A stretch of 64,000 bases of DNA from CAVYXA01 sp963846775 (GCA_963846775.1 CAWJXB010000001.1:62001-126000); one strand, 5' to 3'. Positions 25,878-35,776 are shown, counted from the stretch's first letter. Numbers and translations are program-made. Notes: generated from the sequence alone by a model not told the origin.

Positions 25878-26357
25878 ATGAAGTTCATCTTCTTTCTCTC
25901 TCTGCCGCTCTACGCGCTCGATCAACTGACGAAATATCTTGTTCTCCAACACATCGATCCGCACCAGCCCAAGATTGTTATGCCGGGTTTCTTCGATCTG
26001 GTGAACATTACCAACACCGGTGCGGCATTTGGTTCCTTCAAGAATAACAACGCATTTTTCATCGCGATCTCAGGCCTCGCGCTGCTCATTGTCCTGGGGT
26101 TGCTTCTGCGCAAACACGAGTCGGATGCATGGCGCGACGTTTCACTGGCGTTACTTTTGGCCGGGATTTTGGGAAATTTGACCGATCGACTCCTGCACGG
26201 TCACGTGATCGATTTTCTGCTGGTCAATCTGCATGTTCGTTATGCCGATCCATGGCCAGCCTTCAACGTGGCCGATTCGTCCATCACCATTGCCGTCGTC
26301 TGCTTTATCATTCACTCGTTCATGGCCGAGCGGACCAAGACGAAATTGACGGTCTAA
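25878..26357 (+). CDS. lspA: Prolipoprotein signal peptidase II
   Basis: A 159-residue inner-membrane aspartic protease that removes signal peptides from prolipoproteins. From ATG 25878 it has four membrane helices with the conserved blocks DQLTKY, NITNTGAAFG, GNLTDRLLHGHVIDF (Asp112) and FNVADSSI (Asp133), the last two holding the catalytic pair. It follows ileS, the usual ileS-lspA order, but a heptamer repeat element separates them. Its stop overlaps the convergent phosphoribosyltransferase stop by 3 bp. Confidence 0.95.
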   Translation: MKFIFFLSLPLYALDQLTKYLVLQHIDPHQPKIVMPGFFDLVNITNTGAAFGSFKNNNAFFIAISGLALLIVLGLLLRKHESDAWRDVSLALLLAGILGNLTDRLLHGHVIDFLLVNLHVRYADPWPAFNVADSSITIAVVCFIIHSFMAERTKTKLTV

Positions 26358-27010
26358 CGGGAATACTCCTCCGCGGCGCGGGCGAGCAGATCGCGCACTT
26401 CGTCGTCGGTCGTCTGCGCGAAATCGTCATAATATTGGCCGACAGCCTGGAAAAATTCCGGAGCGGTCGCGCAGACGGCTTCGTCCGCTTCGTCCGCCAT
26501 TTCCCGGCAAGTTTCCGGCGGGCCGACCGGCACGGCGACGACAATTCGAGCGGCGCCAGCCTGGCGCAACGCTTTCACCGCCGCGCGCATGGTCGCGCCC
26601 GTGGCCAGTCCATCATCGACCAGAATGACGACGCGATCGCGCAACTGCGGCGCAGGCCGGTCATCGCGATAACTTTGCTCACGCCGTTCCAACTCCGCTT
26701 TTTCCCTCTCCGTGACGGCTTCAATGATCGCGTCAGCGTGGGGCAAGGAGCGCATGACATCATCGTTCAAAACGCGGACTCCGCCGGACGCAATCGCGCC
26801 GGCAGCGAGCTCCTCAAATCCAGGAACACCAAGTTTGCGGACAATAAAAACATCGAAGCGGACGCGGAGCGCTCGGGCCACTTCGTAGGCTACGGGCACC
26901 CCGCCGCGCGGCAAGCCGAGCACGATCACGTCATCGCGTCCCGCGTAATGTTGCAGTTGTTGCGCGAGCAATTTCCCGGCTTCAGCCCGATCTGCAAACG
27001 TTCGTTCCAT
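26354..27010 (-). CDS. Phosphoribosyltransferase family protein
   Basis: A 218-residue type I phosphoribosyltransferase-like protein. The PRPP loop is VVILVDDGLATGATMRAAV, and the early LGLPRGGVPVAYEVAR block is typical of the stand-alone family often found with dienelactone hydrolases. I chose ATG 27010 (MERTFADRAEAGKLLAQQL); the open extension to 27103 has no supporting motif. It converges on lspA, the two stop codons sharing TCTAA-type overlap. The substrate cannot be read. Confidence 0.85.
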   Translation of the reverse strand: MERTFADRAEAGKLLAQQLQHYAGRDDVIVLGLPRGGVPVAYEVARALRVRFDVFIVRKLGVPGFEELAAGAIASGGVRVLNDDVMRSLPHADAIIEAVTEREKAELERREQSYRDDRPAPQLRDRVVILVDDGLATGATMRAAVKALRQAGAARIVVAVPVGPPETCREMADEADEAVCATAPEFFQAVGQYYDDFAQTTDDEVRDLLARAAEEYSR

Positions 27011-27238
27011 GGGGGCGGCTTTTTGCGTCCGAAACCTAACGCCGAGGGCACAGACGGTAAAACCAAATCCACGATCCAGGTTTCTCGAGGCGCGGCCCCA
27101 CAATTGCTCTTGACGACGCGATGCGCTGTTTCATGTTACCGCGTTTCAGCCTGGTAGAATCGCGCTGCGAGGAGCACGGTTTCCTTGCGAAGATCGACAA
27201 CCGCGTTTTCGAGCGGGCTGAACGCAAACTTCCTATTC

Positions 27239-28276
27239 ATGTTTAACGGACTTTTTGGCTGGCTCTCGAGCGATATTGGGATCGACCTCGGAACGGCAAA
27301 CACGCTCGTCTATGTCAAAGATCAGGGCATCGTTTTGCGCGAACCGTCGGTTGTGGCGGTGCAGGCCGGGACGAACAAAGTGCTCGCCGTCGGTGATGAA
27401 GCGAAACGGATGCTGGGCCGGACGCCTTCGAACATCGTGGCCGTGCGGCCATTGAAAGATGGCGTGATCGCGGACTTCGAAGTGACCGAGGCGATGCTGC
27501 GGCATTTCATTAACAAAGTGCACAATCGCCGGATGCGGGCGCGCCCGCGGGTGGTGATTGCCGTTCCCTCGGGTATCACGGAAGTCGAAAAACGGGCCGT
27601 GCGCGAATCTGCCACGCATGCCGGTGCGCGCGAAGTTTATTTGATCGAGGAACCGATGGCTGCGGCGATCGGGGTTGGTCTGCCGGTGCAAGATCCGGCC
27701 GGCAACATGATCATCGACATCGGTGGCGGCACGACCGAGGTTGCGCTGATTTCGCTTTCCGGAATCGTGTTCAGCCGGAGCGTGCGGGTCGCGGGCGACG
27801 AGTTGGACGAAGCGATCGTGCAATACATGAAACGCGCTTACAACCTGATGGTGGGCGAGCGGACGGCGGAAGAAATTAAGATCAAGATCGGCAGCGCCTA
27901 TCCGACCGAGAAAGAAACGAGCGTGGAAGTGAAAGGGCGCGATCTGGTGGCGGGTCTGCCCAAGACGCTGATGATCACCTCCCAGGAAGTGCGCGAAGCG
28001 CTGCTCGAACCGATCTCGACGATTGTCGATTCTGTCCGCATCACGCTGGAGCGTTGTCCGCCGGAGCTTTCGGCCGATCTGGTCGATCGTGGATTGGTTT
28101 TGGCCGGCGGCGGCGCGTTATTGCGCGGGTTCGACAAGCTTTTGAGCGAAGAGACCGGTTTGCCTGTCCATGTTGCCGAGGATCCGCTCAGTGCCGTAGC
28201 GGAAGGAACGGGCAAGTGCCTGAATGAACTCAAATTTTTGCGTCAAGTCGCCTCATCCGATCGCCAGTGGCGCTAG
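27239..28276 (+). CDS. mreB: Rod-shape determining actin homologue MreB
   Basis: A 345-residue bacterial actin that organises lateral wall synthesis. Nucleotide-binding motifs are DIGIDLGTANTLVYVK, MIIDIGGGTTEVALISL, EEPMAAAIGVGLPV and LAGGGALLRGF. From ATG 27239 it begins MFNGLFGWLSSDIG, with an amphipathic membrane-binding start. It heads mreB-mreC-mreD-mrdA-rng on the plus strand. The 60-bp gap to mreC contains a heptamer array. Confidence 0.97.
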   Translation: MFNGLFGWLSSDIGIDLGTANTLVYVKDQGIVLREPSVVAVQAGTNKVLAVGDEAKRMLGRTPSNIVAVRPLKDGVIADFEVTEAMLRHFINKVHNRRMRARPRVVIAVPSGITEVEKRAVRESATHAGAREVYLIEEPMAAAIGVGLPVQDPAGNMIIDIGGGTTEVALISLSGIVFSRSVRVAGDELDEAIVQYMKRAYNLMVGERTAEEIKIKIGSAYPTEKETSVEVKGRDLVAGLPKTLMITSQEVREALLEPISTIVDSVRITLERCPPELSADLVDRGLVLAGGGALLRGFDKLLSEETGLPVHVAEDPLSAVAEGTGKCLNELKFLRQVASSDRQWR

Positions 28277-28282
28277 GGTGAT

Positions 28283-28310
28283 TTCAAATCTCAAATTTGA
28301 AATTTCAAAT
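28283..28310. repeat. Heptamer array between mreB and mreC (TTCAAAT units)
   Basis: Four tandem heptamers: TTCAAAT, CTCAAAT, TTGAAAT, TTCAAAT. The third is partly palindromic with its neighbours. The array lies in the intergenic gap just upstream of mreC, so it could affect its ribosome-binding region. Confidence 0.8.
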
Positions 28311-28336
28311 TGGCGGCAAATTTCTTTGCCGTTGGC

Positions 28337-29140
28337 ATGAGTCGCACGAGCATCATCGCGCTGCTGATCTTCGGCGCCATTCTTGGTTATTTCCTTAGCT
28401 TCGGGCCGGAGAAGACGCGCAAATTCCAAGCCAGTGTTTATCAATTGCTCGCGCCATTTTTGTCGGGCGGCTCGGGGATCAAGAAGCAAATTACGTCGGT
28501 GCGGTCCGGCCTGAAGTCGCTCGATGAACTCGAACGCGAGAACGCGACACTGCAGGTGGACAATCGACAGTTGCGGGCGACGAATCAGGCCCTGCGCGAC
28601 GTCGAGCGCGAAGTGAACCGGCTGCGACACGCGTTGAATTATCGCGAGCGTTCGTTCTTCAAGCTTGTGCCGGCAGTGGTCGTCGCGCGCGATTCGTCCA
28701 CCTGGTGGCGCACGATCACGATCAATCGCGGCAAAGAAGACGGGATCGAAGGAGATATGCCGGTCGTGACAGACGAAGGTCTGATCGGGAAAACGACAAC
28801 CGTGAGCGCGAACATTTCGATCGTGATCCTCGTGTCCGATGAAAACTGCAGGGTGGCTTGCTCCGTGGAAGGGACGCGCGAGCAGGGGATCGCTTCCGGA
28901 GAACGCGTTGCCGCCGGTGTGACGCCGAGGTTGAATCTGAATTTTCTTTCGAAGCAAGCCGATTTGCATCCTGGACAAAAAGTTTATACGACCGGGGTGG
29001 GCGGAGTTTTTCCATCGGGCTTACTCGTCGGTATGGTCAAAAGCTTCCATGTGCGTGAGCTGGATGCGCAGGCGGAATTGACGCCGGCGGTGGATCTTTC
29101 GCATCTCGAGGACGTGTTCGTCGTCACGGGTCAGAAATGA
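28337..29140 (+). CDS. mreC: Rod-shape determining protein MreC
   Basis: A 267-residue periplasmic scaffold of the elongasome from ATG 28337 (MSRTSIIALLIFGAIL). It has one N-terminal membrane segment, a coiled coil at about 65-105 (LDELERENATLQVDNRQLRA, VEREVNRLRHAL) and the beta-rich MreC core (VVARDSSTWWRTITINRGKEDGI, GLIGKTTTVS, VYTTGVGGVFPSGLLVGMV). A TTG-initiated form would start within the heptamer array and is less likely. Its stop overlaps the mreD start by 4 bp. Confidence 0.93.
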   Translation: MSRTSIIALLIFGAILGYFLSFGPEKTRKFQASVYQLLAPFLSGGSGIKKQITSVRSGLKSLDELERENATLQVDNRQLRATNQALRDVEREVNRLRHALNYRERSFFKLVPAVVVARDSSTWWRTITINRGKEDGIEGDMPVVTDEGLIGKTTTVSANISIVILVSDENCRVACSVEGTREQGIASGERVAAGVTPRLNLNFLSKQADLHPGQKVYTTGVGGVFPSGLLVGMVKSFHVRELDAQAELTPAVDLSHLEDVFVVTGQK

Positions 29141-29679
29141 TATTCTTCGCGCTACTGCTGCTTTTCGTGTTGATCGCGCAAGTCGCGGAATTTTTTCTGC
29201 CGGTGCTGCCGTGGTTTTACAATGCGCACATTTATATTGTGCCGGTGATCGTCTTTTACGGTGCGGTGGTACTGCCTTTGCCGCTGATGTTGGCCTTGTC
29301 GATGTTCGCCGGGATTTTGCTCGACGCCCTCACCGTTCAGGTCATCGACAGCAAGGTTGAAATCTCGTTGGGATGGTCAATACTGCTTTACGCGGTCTTG
29401 GCGGGAATCATGCATGGCTTGAGGCCCCTGTTTATTCGCGGCCGCTGGGAAGTGCATGTGATTATGACAGGCATTTGCACATCGCTCATCATCCTGGCGC
29501 AATATCTCATGATCTCATTCCGACGAGGCTCGATCCTGTTTACCAAACAAATCTGGTGGCAAATCGGCGGCCCCGGTCTGGTCGCCTTGATCCTAGCTCC
29601 GGTGATTTTTCTCTTTCTCCACTGGCTGGCGCGCCTGACCGGTTTCCCTTATCTGCAAGCAAGGAGTCGCTTCGAATGA
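29137..29679 (+). CDS. mreD: Rod-shape determining membrane protein MreD-like
   Basis: A 180-residue polytopic membrane protein in the mreD position, overlapping mreC by 4 bp and mrdA by 4 bp. It has five to six hydrophobic segments (FFALLLLFVLIAQVAEFFLP, IYIVPVIVFYGAVVLPLPLML, ILLYAVLAGIMHGLRPLFIRG). MreD sequences diverge widely, so the assignment rests mostly on order and topology. Confidence 0.85.
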   Translation: MIFFALLLLFVLIAQVAEFFLPVLPWFYNAHIYIVPVIVFYGAVVLPLPLMLALSMFAGILLDALTVQVIDSKVEISLGWSILLYAVLAGIMHGLRPLFIRGRWEVHVIMTGICTSLIILAQYLMISFRRGSILFTKQIWWQIGGPGLVALILAPVIFLFLHWLARLTGFPYLQARSRFE

Positions 29680-31961
29680 ATCGCCCCCGCCGTTTTACTT
29701 CTCGTTTGCGGATTGAAGTTCTCGGTCTGCTCATGCTCCTGGGAATGGGCGCGCTCGTGGCCAAGCTCTGGTGGATTCAAGTCGCGCACGGAAAGGAATG
29801 GACGGCGCAGATTCGCGGCAGTTCGCAGGCGACGGTGCGAATACCGTCGGTGCGCGGCGAGATCAAGGACCGCAATGGCATCACGCTTGTGCAAAACCGC
29901 GCCAGCTACGAAGTCGATTTTTATCTGCCCGAGATGGTCAAGGGTTATCGCGAGCGTTTTGGTTCGCCGCCGCAGACGGAATATCGCGCGGTCATTAACG
30001 GGATGCCGAAGGATATGAAAGAGCCGGACATTATCCAGATCGTGAACGCCGGAATCGTCCCGCGACTAAACGATCTTGATCTGGCCCGCGATTACAACGC
30101 AAAGCAACTGGAACGGCATTTCCGGAACGACACTGAAGTCCCGTATTCCTACATCAGGGACATCGATTTCCCCACCATGGCGAAATTCTCCGAACACGAC
30201 GTCGGTTTACCCGGTGTCGATATCGCCGTCAAACCGGTCCGCTCTTATGTTTACGGCGCTCTCGCCGCGCACATTCTCGGATACGTCGGCGTGCCCGATG
30301 ATGTAAATAAGGAAGACGCGAAGAAATTCACGTTTTATCAGGGCGACGTAGAAGGGAAATCGAACATCGAAAAAGCGATGGACGAATATCTACGCGGCAA
30401 ACCGGGCGTGCGCTATTTGCGGCGCAACGCCAAGGGGACGATTGACGGCGTGTTGCGCGAAGATCCGCCGCAGCAGGGCGCAAATGTTTACCTAACGATC
30501 GACGCGCGGATCCAGGCGATCGCGGAGGAAGCGCTGCGCGCCGTGAGTCGGGCGGGCGCGGTAGTTATCGATCCAAACAACGGCAACGTCCTCGCGATGG
30601 CTTCCGTGCCCTCGTTCGATCCAAATACTTTCATCCCGAGCATCAAGGCGAAGGATTGGCAAGCGCTGCAGAAAGACGAGGGCGATCCATTAGTTAACCG
30701 TGCGATTAGCTGTCTGCCGCCGGGCTCGACATTCAAGCTTATCACCTCACTCGCTGGCCTCCGGGGCACAAAAAATCTCGCGAATGCGCATTTCAACTGC
30801 GGCGGCGGCGTGAGTTATGGCGATCACTTTTTCCGATGTTGGGTAGCCGAAAAACATTATACGCACGGTAACATCGGACTGATCGATGCGATCAAGGTTT
30901 CCTGTGACTCTTTTTTCTACCAGTACGGAAACGCAGCTGGCATTCAGTCGATTGATACCGTAGGAAAGATGCTCGGTATCGGCGAGGAATCAGGATTGCA
31001 ATTGGCGGGGGAGCAAACCGGGAACATGCCTGGGCCGGAGTGGATGCAGGTCCATCATCCGCAGGAACGCTGGACACAGGCGCAAACGGCGAACGTATCG
31101 ATCGGGCAGGGCTACACCCTGGTTTCGCCGCTTCAGCTCGCGATGGCATACGTCGCGATCGCCAACGGCGGCACCTGTTACTATCCGCGGCTGGTCGATA
31201 AAGTTTTGAATCAGGATGGATCACCCCTTCTGGATGAAAACGGCAAGATTGCAGTGCCGCCAACGCCACGGGTCCGGTCCGATTTGCGCACCCAGCTGTC
31301 GCCCAACGATATCGAGCTGGTGCGGAAGGGACTCTGGAAAGTGGTTAACGAAGACGGGGGCACCGGTGGCAGAGCGCGCTTGAAAGACTGGGTGGTGGCG
31401 GGGAAGACTGGCACGGCTCAGGCCACTGACCGTGGACAAGAGGAAAACGTAGCGTGGTTTGCGTGTTTCGCGCCATTTGACCACCCCAAGTATGTCGTCG
31501 TAGTGATGGTGCAAGGTGCCTCTGGGCACGGCGGCGAAGTCGCAGGTCCGATCGCCACACGCATTCTCGAGCGCTCGCTCGCGCTAGATGAAGGCAAATT
31601 TGACATGCAGGTGACCTGGCTCTCGCCCGCGCATAAGGCTAATCCCCTCCAATTGATCAAGGCGGTGACTTATCACGACGCTGGCGGGAATCTCGGAGGC
31701 GAGGACGAGGAAAATGCCCCCGACTCGCCGAATGCCACGGCGCAGATGGCAAGTTCAGATGCATCGCCCGATGTCGAACCGGAAGCGGATGCGCAAGGCC
31801 AGGTGGCAAAGCGCGGCGGTCGAATCCCACGCGCACTGCCCGTGGCGACCCCTTCGTCGCCGCCGCGGCGACCGAACTTTTTCGAGCGCCTGTTTGGCAG
31901 GCGACCGCCCCCGCCTGCGCCCCCGCCGCAACAGCCGGGGCGCCGTCCGCGATCGCGATAG
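29676..31961 (+). CDS. mrdA: Penicillin-binding protein 2 (elongasome transpeptidase)
   Basis: A 761-residue class B PBP from ATG 29676, with AAGGAG 9 nt upstream. It has an N-terminal membrane anchor (VLGLLMLLGMGALVAKLWW), a pedestal domain (IPSVRGEIKDRNGITLVQNRASYEV), and a transpeptidase with STFK at Ser351, SCD at 409-411 and KTG at Lys577 in VVAGKTGTAQ. It cross-links lateral-wall peptidoglycan with RodA, which is not present downstream. The C-terminal 90 or so residues are an unusual acidic then Pro/Arg-rich tail (RRPPPPAPPPQQPGRRPRSR), longer than typical PBP2. Confidence 0.95.
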   Translation: MNRPRRFTSRLRIEVLGLLMLLGMGALVAKLWWIQVAHGKEWTAQIRGSSQATVRIPSVRGEIKDRNGITLVQNRASYEVDFYLPEMVKGYRERFGSPPQTEYRAVINGMPKDMKEPDIIQIVNAGIVPRLNDLDLARDYNAKQLERHFRNDTEVPYSYIRDIDFPTMAKFSEHDVGLPGVDIAVKPVRSYVYGALAAHILGYVGVPDDVNKEDAKKFTFYQGDVEGKSNIEKAMDEYLRGKPGVRYLRRNAKGTIDGVLREDPPQQGANVYLTIDARIQAIAEEALRAVSRAGAVVIDPNNGNVLAMASVPSFDPNTFIPSIKAKDWQALQKDEGDPLVNRAISCLPPGSTFKLITSLAGLRGTKNLANAHFNCGGGVSYGDHFFRCWVAEKHYTHGNIGLIDAIKVSCDSFFYQYGNAAGIQSIDTVGKMLGIGEESGLQLAGEQTGNMPGPEWMQVHHPQERWTQAQTANVSIGQGYTLVSPLQLAMAYVAIANGGTCYYPRLVDKVLNQDGSPLLDENGKIAVPPTPRVRSDLRTQLSPNDIELVRKGLWKVVNEDGGTGGRARLKDWVVAGKTGTAQATDRGQEENVAWFACFAPFDHPKYVVVVMVQGASGHGGEVAGPIATRILERSLALDEGKFDMQVTWLSPAHKANPLQLIKAVTYHDAGGNLGGEDEENAPDSPNATAQMASSDASPDVEPEADAQGQVAKRGGRIPRALPVATPSSPPRRPNFFERLFGRRPPPPAPPPQQPGRRPRSR

Positions 31962-32044
31962 ATTGCAATTGTCGAGCTCACGAGCGATGAACATGGTGAG
32001 TATCATCATGATCCCGTTCGTAACGACAGAATCTGTTCACTTTT

Positions 32045-33616
32045 ATGTTAGACAAAGTCCGAAAAATTTTGGGTCTCCCCCGCAAGACTGGCAACAAGCT
32101 GATTGTCAGCGTGGAAAAACTCGAGTCGCGCGTGGCCCTGCTCGAGAACGGCCGGCTCGAAGAGTATAGCGTCGAGCGCAAGAGCGCGCGTAACATCGTC
32201 GGCAGCGTTTTCAAAGGCCGCGTCCGCAACATCGAGATGGGTCTCAAGGCGATGTTTGTCGATATCGGTTTTGAGAAAAACGCGTTCCTCCATTTTTGGG
32301 ACGCGATTCCGGCGGCACTCGATAGCGGCATCGAAGAAATCGACAGACCATCGCACAAGCGCCCGCGAAAACGGATCACGGTCAAAGATATTCCGAGCAT
32401 TTATCCGGTTGGCTCGGAGGTGATCGTGCAGGTGACCAAAGGCCCAATCGGAACAAAAGGGCCGCGCGTGACGACGAACCTGAGCTTCGCCGGCCGGTAT
32501 CTTGTCCTGATGCCGTTCAGCGATCGCAGCGGTATTTCGCGCAAGATTGAGAATCCAAAAGAGCGCGACCGGCTCCGGAAAATTTTGCGCGACCTCGATA
32601 TTCCCGACGGGATTGGCGTAATCATCCGGACCGTGGGCGAGGGACAACGCGCGCGTTATTTCGTGCGCGACCTGCGTTTCCTGATTGAACAATGGGCAAA
32701 AGTCGAAGAGCGCATTCGAAATGAGCCTGCCCCGGCACGCGTTTTTGAAGAGCCGGACCTGGTCGAGCGCACGGTGCGCGATTTTCTGACGGAGGAAATC
32801 GACGAGGTGCTGTGCGACGATCACGTTTCCACCGATCGGATGATGGAGATGGTCGGGCAAATCTCGCGCCGGTCCCGTAACCGGATACATTTTTACGACG
32901 GGGCGACGCCGATCTTTGAAACCCACGGCGTGCAAAAACAGATCGACGACGCGTTTCATCGACAAGTCTGGCTCAAATGCGGCGGCTACATCGTGATTGA
33001 CGAGACCGAAGCGCTGGTGGCGATCGACGTGAACACCGGCCGCAACAAAGGGGGACGCGATGTCGAGAAAACGATCCTGCAAACGAACCTGGAAGCAGCC
33101 GACGAAATCGCGCGTCAGCTTAGGCTGCGCAACATCGGGGGACTGATTATCGGAGATTTCATCGACATGAAGAGTCGCAAAGATCAGCAGATGGTTTATA
33201 ACCTGATGCGCGAACGCCTGAAGCGCGATAAGGCGAAGACGCATGTTCTTCCGATTTCCCAGCTCGGCCTAATGGAAATGACACGGCAACGGGCGCAGGA
33301 GAGCTTGAGCGAATCGATTTACGAAAATTGCCCGTATTGCGGCGGACGCGGCGTGGTCAAAACATCGATGACTACCAGCGTCGAGTTGCATCGCACGCTC
33401 AACACCGTCATGCGCAAGTACCAGGATACGGTCCACGATTACCGCGTGATTCTGAATCCGGACGTGCTCAAGCGATTGAAAGAAGAAGACGAAGAATTGC
33501 TGGTCGAGCTCGAGCGCCGCTACGCCAGCCGCTTAACCTTCCGCGGCGATCCAACCTATCACCACGAGAGATTCATCGTCACCGACGCCACCACCAGCGC
33601 CGAGCTGAAAGCGTAG
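32045..33616 (+). CDS. rng: Ribonuclease G/E family endoribonuclease
   Basis: A 523-residue RNase G-type enzyme for rRNA processing and mRNA decay. It has an S1-like domain (SVFKGRVRNIEMGLKAMFVDIG), the 5'-sensor region, catalytic aspartates in VAIDVNTGRN and GLIIGDFIDM, and the zinc-link motif CPYC in YENCPYCGGRG. It lacks the long C-terminal degradosome scaffold, so RNase G-like is the better name. It closes the mre block 83 bp after mrdA, as in many bacteria where rng follows mreBCD. Confidence 0.95.
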   Translation: MLDKVRKILGLPRKTGNKLIVSVEKLESRVALLENGRLEEYSVERKSARNIVGSVFKGRVRNIEMGLKAMFVDIGFEKNAFLHFWDAIPAALDSGIEEIDRPSHKRPRKRITVKDIPSIYPVGSEVIVQVTKGPIGTKGPRVTTNLSFAGRYLVLMPFSDRSGISRKIENPKERDRLRKILRDLDIPDGIGVIIRTVGEGQRARYFVRDLRFLIEQWAKVEERIRNEPAPARVFEEPDLVERTVRDFLTEEIDEVLCDDHVSTDRMMEMVGQISRRSRNRIHFYDGATPIFETHGVQKQIDDAFHRQVWLKCGGYIVIDETEALVAIDVNTGRNKGGRDVEKTILQTNLEAADEIARQLRLRNIGGLIIGDFIDMKSRKDQQMVYNLMRERLKRDKAKTHVLPISQLGLMEMTRQRAQESLSESIYENCPYCGGRGVVKTSMTTSVELHRTLNTVMRKYQDTVHDYRVILNPDVLKRLKEEDEELLVELERRYASRLTFRGDPTYHHERFIVTDATTSAELKA

Positions 33617-33797
33617 TGGCCCAAGTTTTAACTTGCGTTCAGCCAGCAGTAACACCGCCGTGACAATCGCGTTCATTCCCAACTATCGAAATTGCCGTAC
33701 TCGCTTCGGAAATGACTCGCCACTGCCAAGATGTGATGCCTGACCCGTATTTCCCCTACTATTTCCCCTAGACCGATACCGTAGGCCAGGCCGTATT

Positions 33798-35099
33798 ATG
33801 AGGGGCACCTCCCAAATCGCTATCGTCGGCGCCATCCTTGCTATCGCCGCGGCGCTGGCGCGAAATAACGGCGAATATGACAGTATTGGCCTTGTGTTTG
33901 TCGCGATAGCGCTTGCGCTCGCTACCGCTGCGGCACTGAATGTTCGCATCTCCGCCCTCGAAGAGCGAGGGAAACAATCGGTCCGCTGGGCAATTGCCTT
34001 GGTTGTAGTTATCGAGTCAGTTCTGTTTTCTGTTCAGCCGCTTTTTTCGGCGACAATGCCGCGGTGGCCGGTCGTGGCGACGGCATTCCTTGTGTGCGGC
34101 TCCGCGCTCGTCGTGATAATCGGTCCAGTACCCGCCGGTAAAACGGTGGTGTGGCTTTTCGTAGGAACCGTGTTCCTGTTCGGCGCGGTCACGGTGTACA
34201 CGCACGACAGGTTCGTGGTTGATGTAAGGCTCTTCCAGCAGGTTGGCGCACAAGCCCTCCTCAATGGAGTCGATCCCTACATCATCCATTGTCCCAATAT
34301 CTACTCACGCCATTTTTACGGTGCGGGGAATGTCGGCGCAGACGGGTTGCTGAAGGTTGGATTCATCTACCCGCCGCTGATCGCTATGCTGGGAATCCCG
34401 GGCGTCATTCTCGGCGACGTTCGCTTCTCGCACGTGCTCGCGATGACAGGGGCCGCGGCTGCGCTCGGCTTCGCGCGCCCAGGGCGGCTCGCCATCGGAG
34501 CGGTTGCCATGTTCGCCCTAATGCCCCGAGCGGTTTTCTTTCTCGCGGGCGGCTGGAGCGAACCGATATCCATTTTGTTCCTTTGCTGGACAGTCTGGGC
34601 AGCAGTTCGCCAAGCACCAAAAACCACCGGGCTGCTAGCCGGGCTACTTGTTGCCTCGAAGCAATATCTTGTCGTCATCGTCCCGCTCTTCTGGCTGCTG
34701 GCGCTCGACCGTCGCAATCGTGTGAGAATAGGATTGGCCGTGCTCCTGGCCGCATTTGTTGTAACGGTGCCGTTCGCAGTCTGGCACCCAGCGCAATTCT
34801 ACAATAGCGTCATTGGATTCCACATGCGACAGCCGTTCCGCATTGATTCGCTGTCGTTCCTGGCCGCGTTCGCACGCAGTACCGGGACCGAGCCCTCGCG
34901 TCTCCCAGCGCTCCTCGTCATCGTCGCGATCGGTGTGGTGTCCGCATTGCTCGCGCATCGCGGTCCAAAAACGCCATCCGCGTTCGCATTGTATGTTGCT
35001 TTAGTCATTCTTGGATTGTTCGCGTTCTCTCCGCAGGCATTCTTGAACTACTATGTGTTGGCACACGCGGCGTTGTGCGTCGCTCTGGCGACGTCTTAA
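33798..35099 (+). CDS. Polytopic membrane protein, GT87-like glycosyltransferase candidate
   Basis: A 433-residue protein with about eleven hydrophobic segments. An early luminal-type stretch DVRLFQQVGAQALLNGVDPYI, then NVGADGLLKVGFIYPPLIAML, and later GLLAGLLVASKQYLVVIVPLFWLLA resemble the polyprenyl-phosphate-dependent GT87/DUF2029 mannosyltransferase layout, where the early Asp is catalytic. This is a similarity of pattern, not an identification. It stands alone, flanked by a 181-bp and a 188-bp gap, so context gives no substrate. Confidence 0.62.
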   Translation: MRGTSQIAIVGAILAIAAALARNNGEYDSIGLVFVAIALALATAAALNVRISALEERGKQSVRWAIALVVVIESVLFSVQPLFSATMPRWPVVATAFLVCGSALVVIIGPVPAGKTVVWLFVGTVFLFGAVTVYTHDRFVVDVRLFQQVGAQALLNGVDPYIIHCPNIYSRHFYGAGNVGADGLLKVGFIYPPLIAMLGIPGVILGDVRFSHVLAMTGAAAALGFARPGRLAIGAVAMFALMPRAVFFLAGGWSEPISILFLCWTVWAAVRQAPKTTGLLAGLLVASKQYLVVIVPLFWLLALDRRNRVRIGLAVLLAAFVVTVPFAVWHPAQFYNSVIGFHMRQPFRIDSLSFLAAFARSTGTEPSRLPALLVIVAIGVVSALLAHRGPKTPSAFALYVALVILGLFAFSPQAFLNYYVLAHAALCVALATS

Positions 35100-35287
35100 C
35101 GGGATGGCGCAGTTAACCGGCTTTGTCGCCCAACAAAAGATTCGATCATTCCCCGGTCAGTTTGCTTCAGTCGCGAATCCAAAGAGCGAATCCGTAGTGT
35201 TCGGAACCGGTATGGCTAACCAAGGGTAGTGCTGCGCACAGAGCGGCGTGGCCCAAGGGCACCCGTCTTGCTCATCGGTTTGGGGTT

Positions 35288-35776
35288 GTGCCTCCGTCCC
35301 CGCAAATTCGCTATCCCGTGAAGAAGGTTATCACTCTCGACGTTGACCCAGATAAGGAGGTGATGCCCGCGATCGAGGTTCCGCCGGACCACGCGGCCGG
35401 GCCGGCCAAGCGGATTTTGCTCCTGGAAGATCGCGACGATTTCCGGAAGGTTCTCGACGAATACCTGGTCTCCCGCACCTTTCAAGTCACCTCGGTCCCA
35501 AACGGCGTCGAGGGCCTGCGCGAGATCATGAAGGGCACCTTCGATCTCATCATTTGCGACATGATGATGCCGCAGGTCGGCGGCGAGATGTTTTACTGGG
35601 CGGTCACGCGGGTGCGGCCGGCTGCTGGTCAGCGGTTCATTTTTTTTACCGGCCACCGGAACGATCCGAGAATCGAGTTTTTCTTCCAGCGGGTAAACGC
35701 GACGGTGCTGATCAAGCCCTTCAAGCTGGAGGCGCTCGACTCGGCAATCCGCGATGTGTTTTGCAAGCTGCGCTGA
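35288..35776 (+). CDS. Single-domain response regulator (receiver)
   Basis: A 162-residue protein made of a 40-residue N-terminal extension and one CheY-like receiver. It has the acidic pair in RILLLEDRDDFRK, a phospho-acceptor Asp in FDLIICDMMMPQVGGEMF, Thr in FFTGHRND and Lys in VLIKPFKLEAL. There is no output domain. The frame opens at GTG 35288; an ATG lower down (35363) has AAGGAGG almost touching it, so the true start is uncertain. No kinase is adjacent. Confidence 0.82.
   Translation: MPPSPQIRYPVKKVITLDVDPDKEVMPAIEVPPDHAAGPAKRILLLEDRDDFRKVLDEYLVSRTFQVTSVPNGVEGLREIMKGTFDLIICDMMMPQVGGEMFYWAVTRVRPAAGQRFIFFTGHRNDPRIEFFFQRVNATVLIKPFKLEALDSAIRDVFCKLR

Noticed and set aside
32048..33244. 398-codon frame antisense to rng
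   Set aside because: It lies entirely within the well-supported rng gene and shows no motif.
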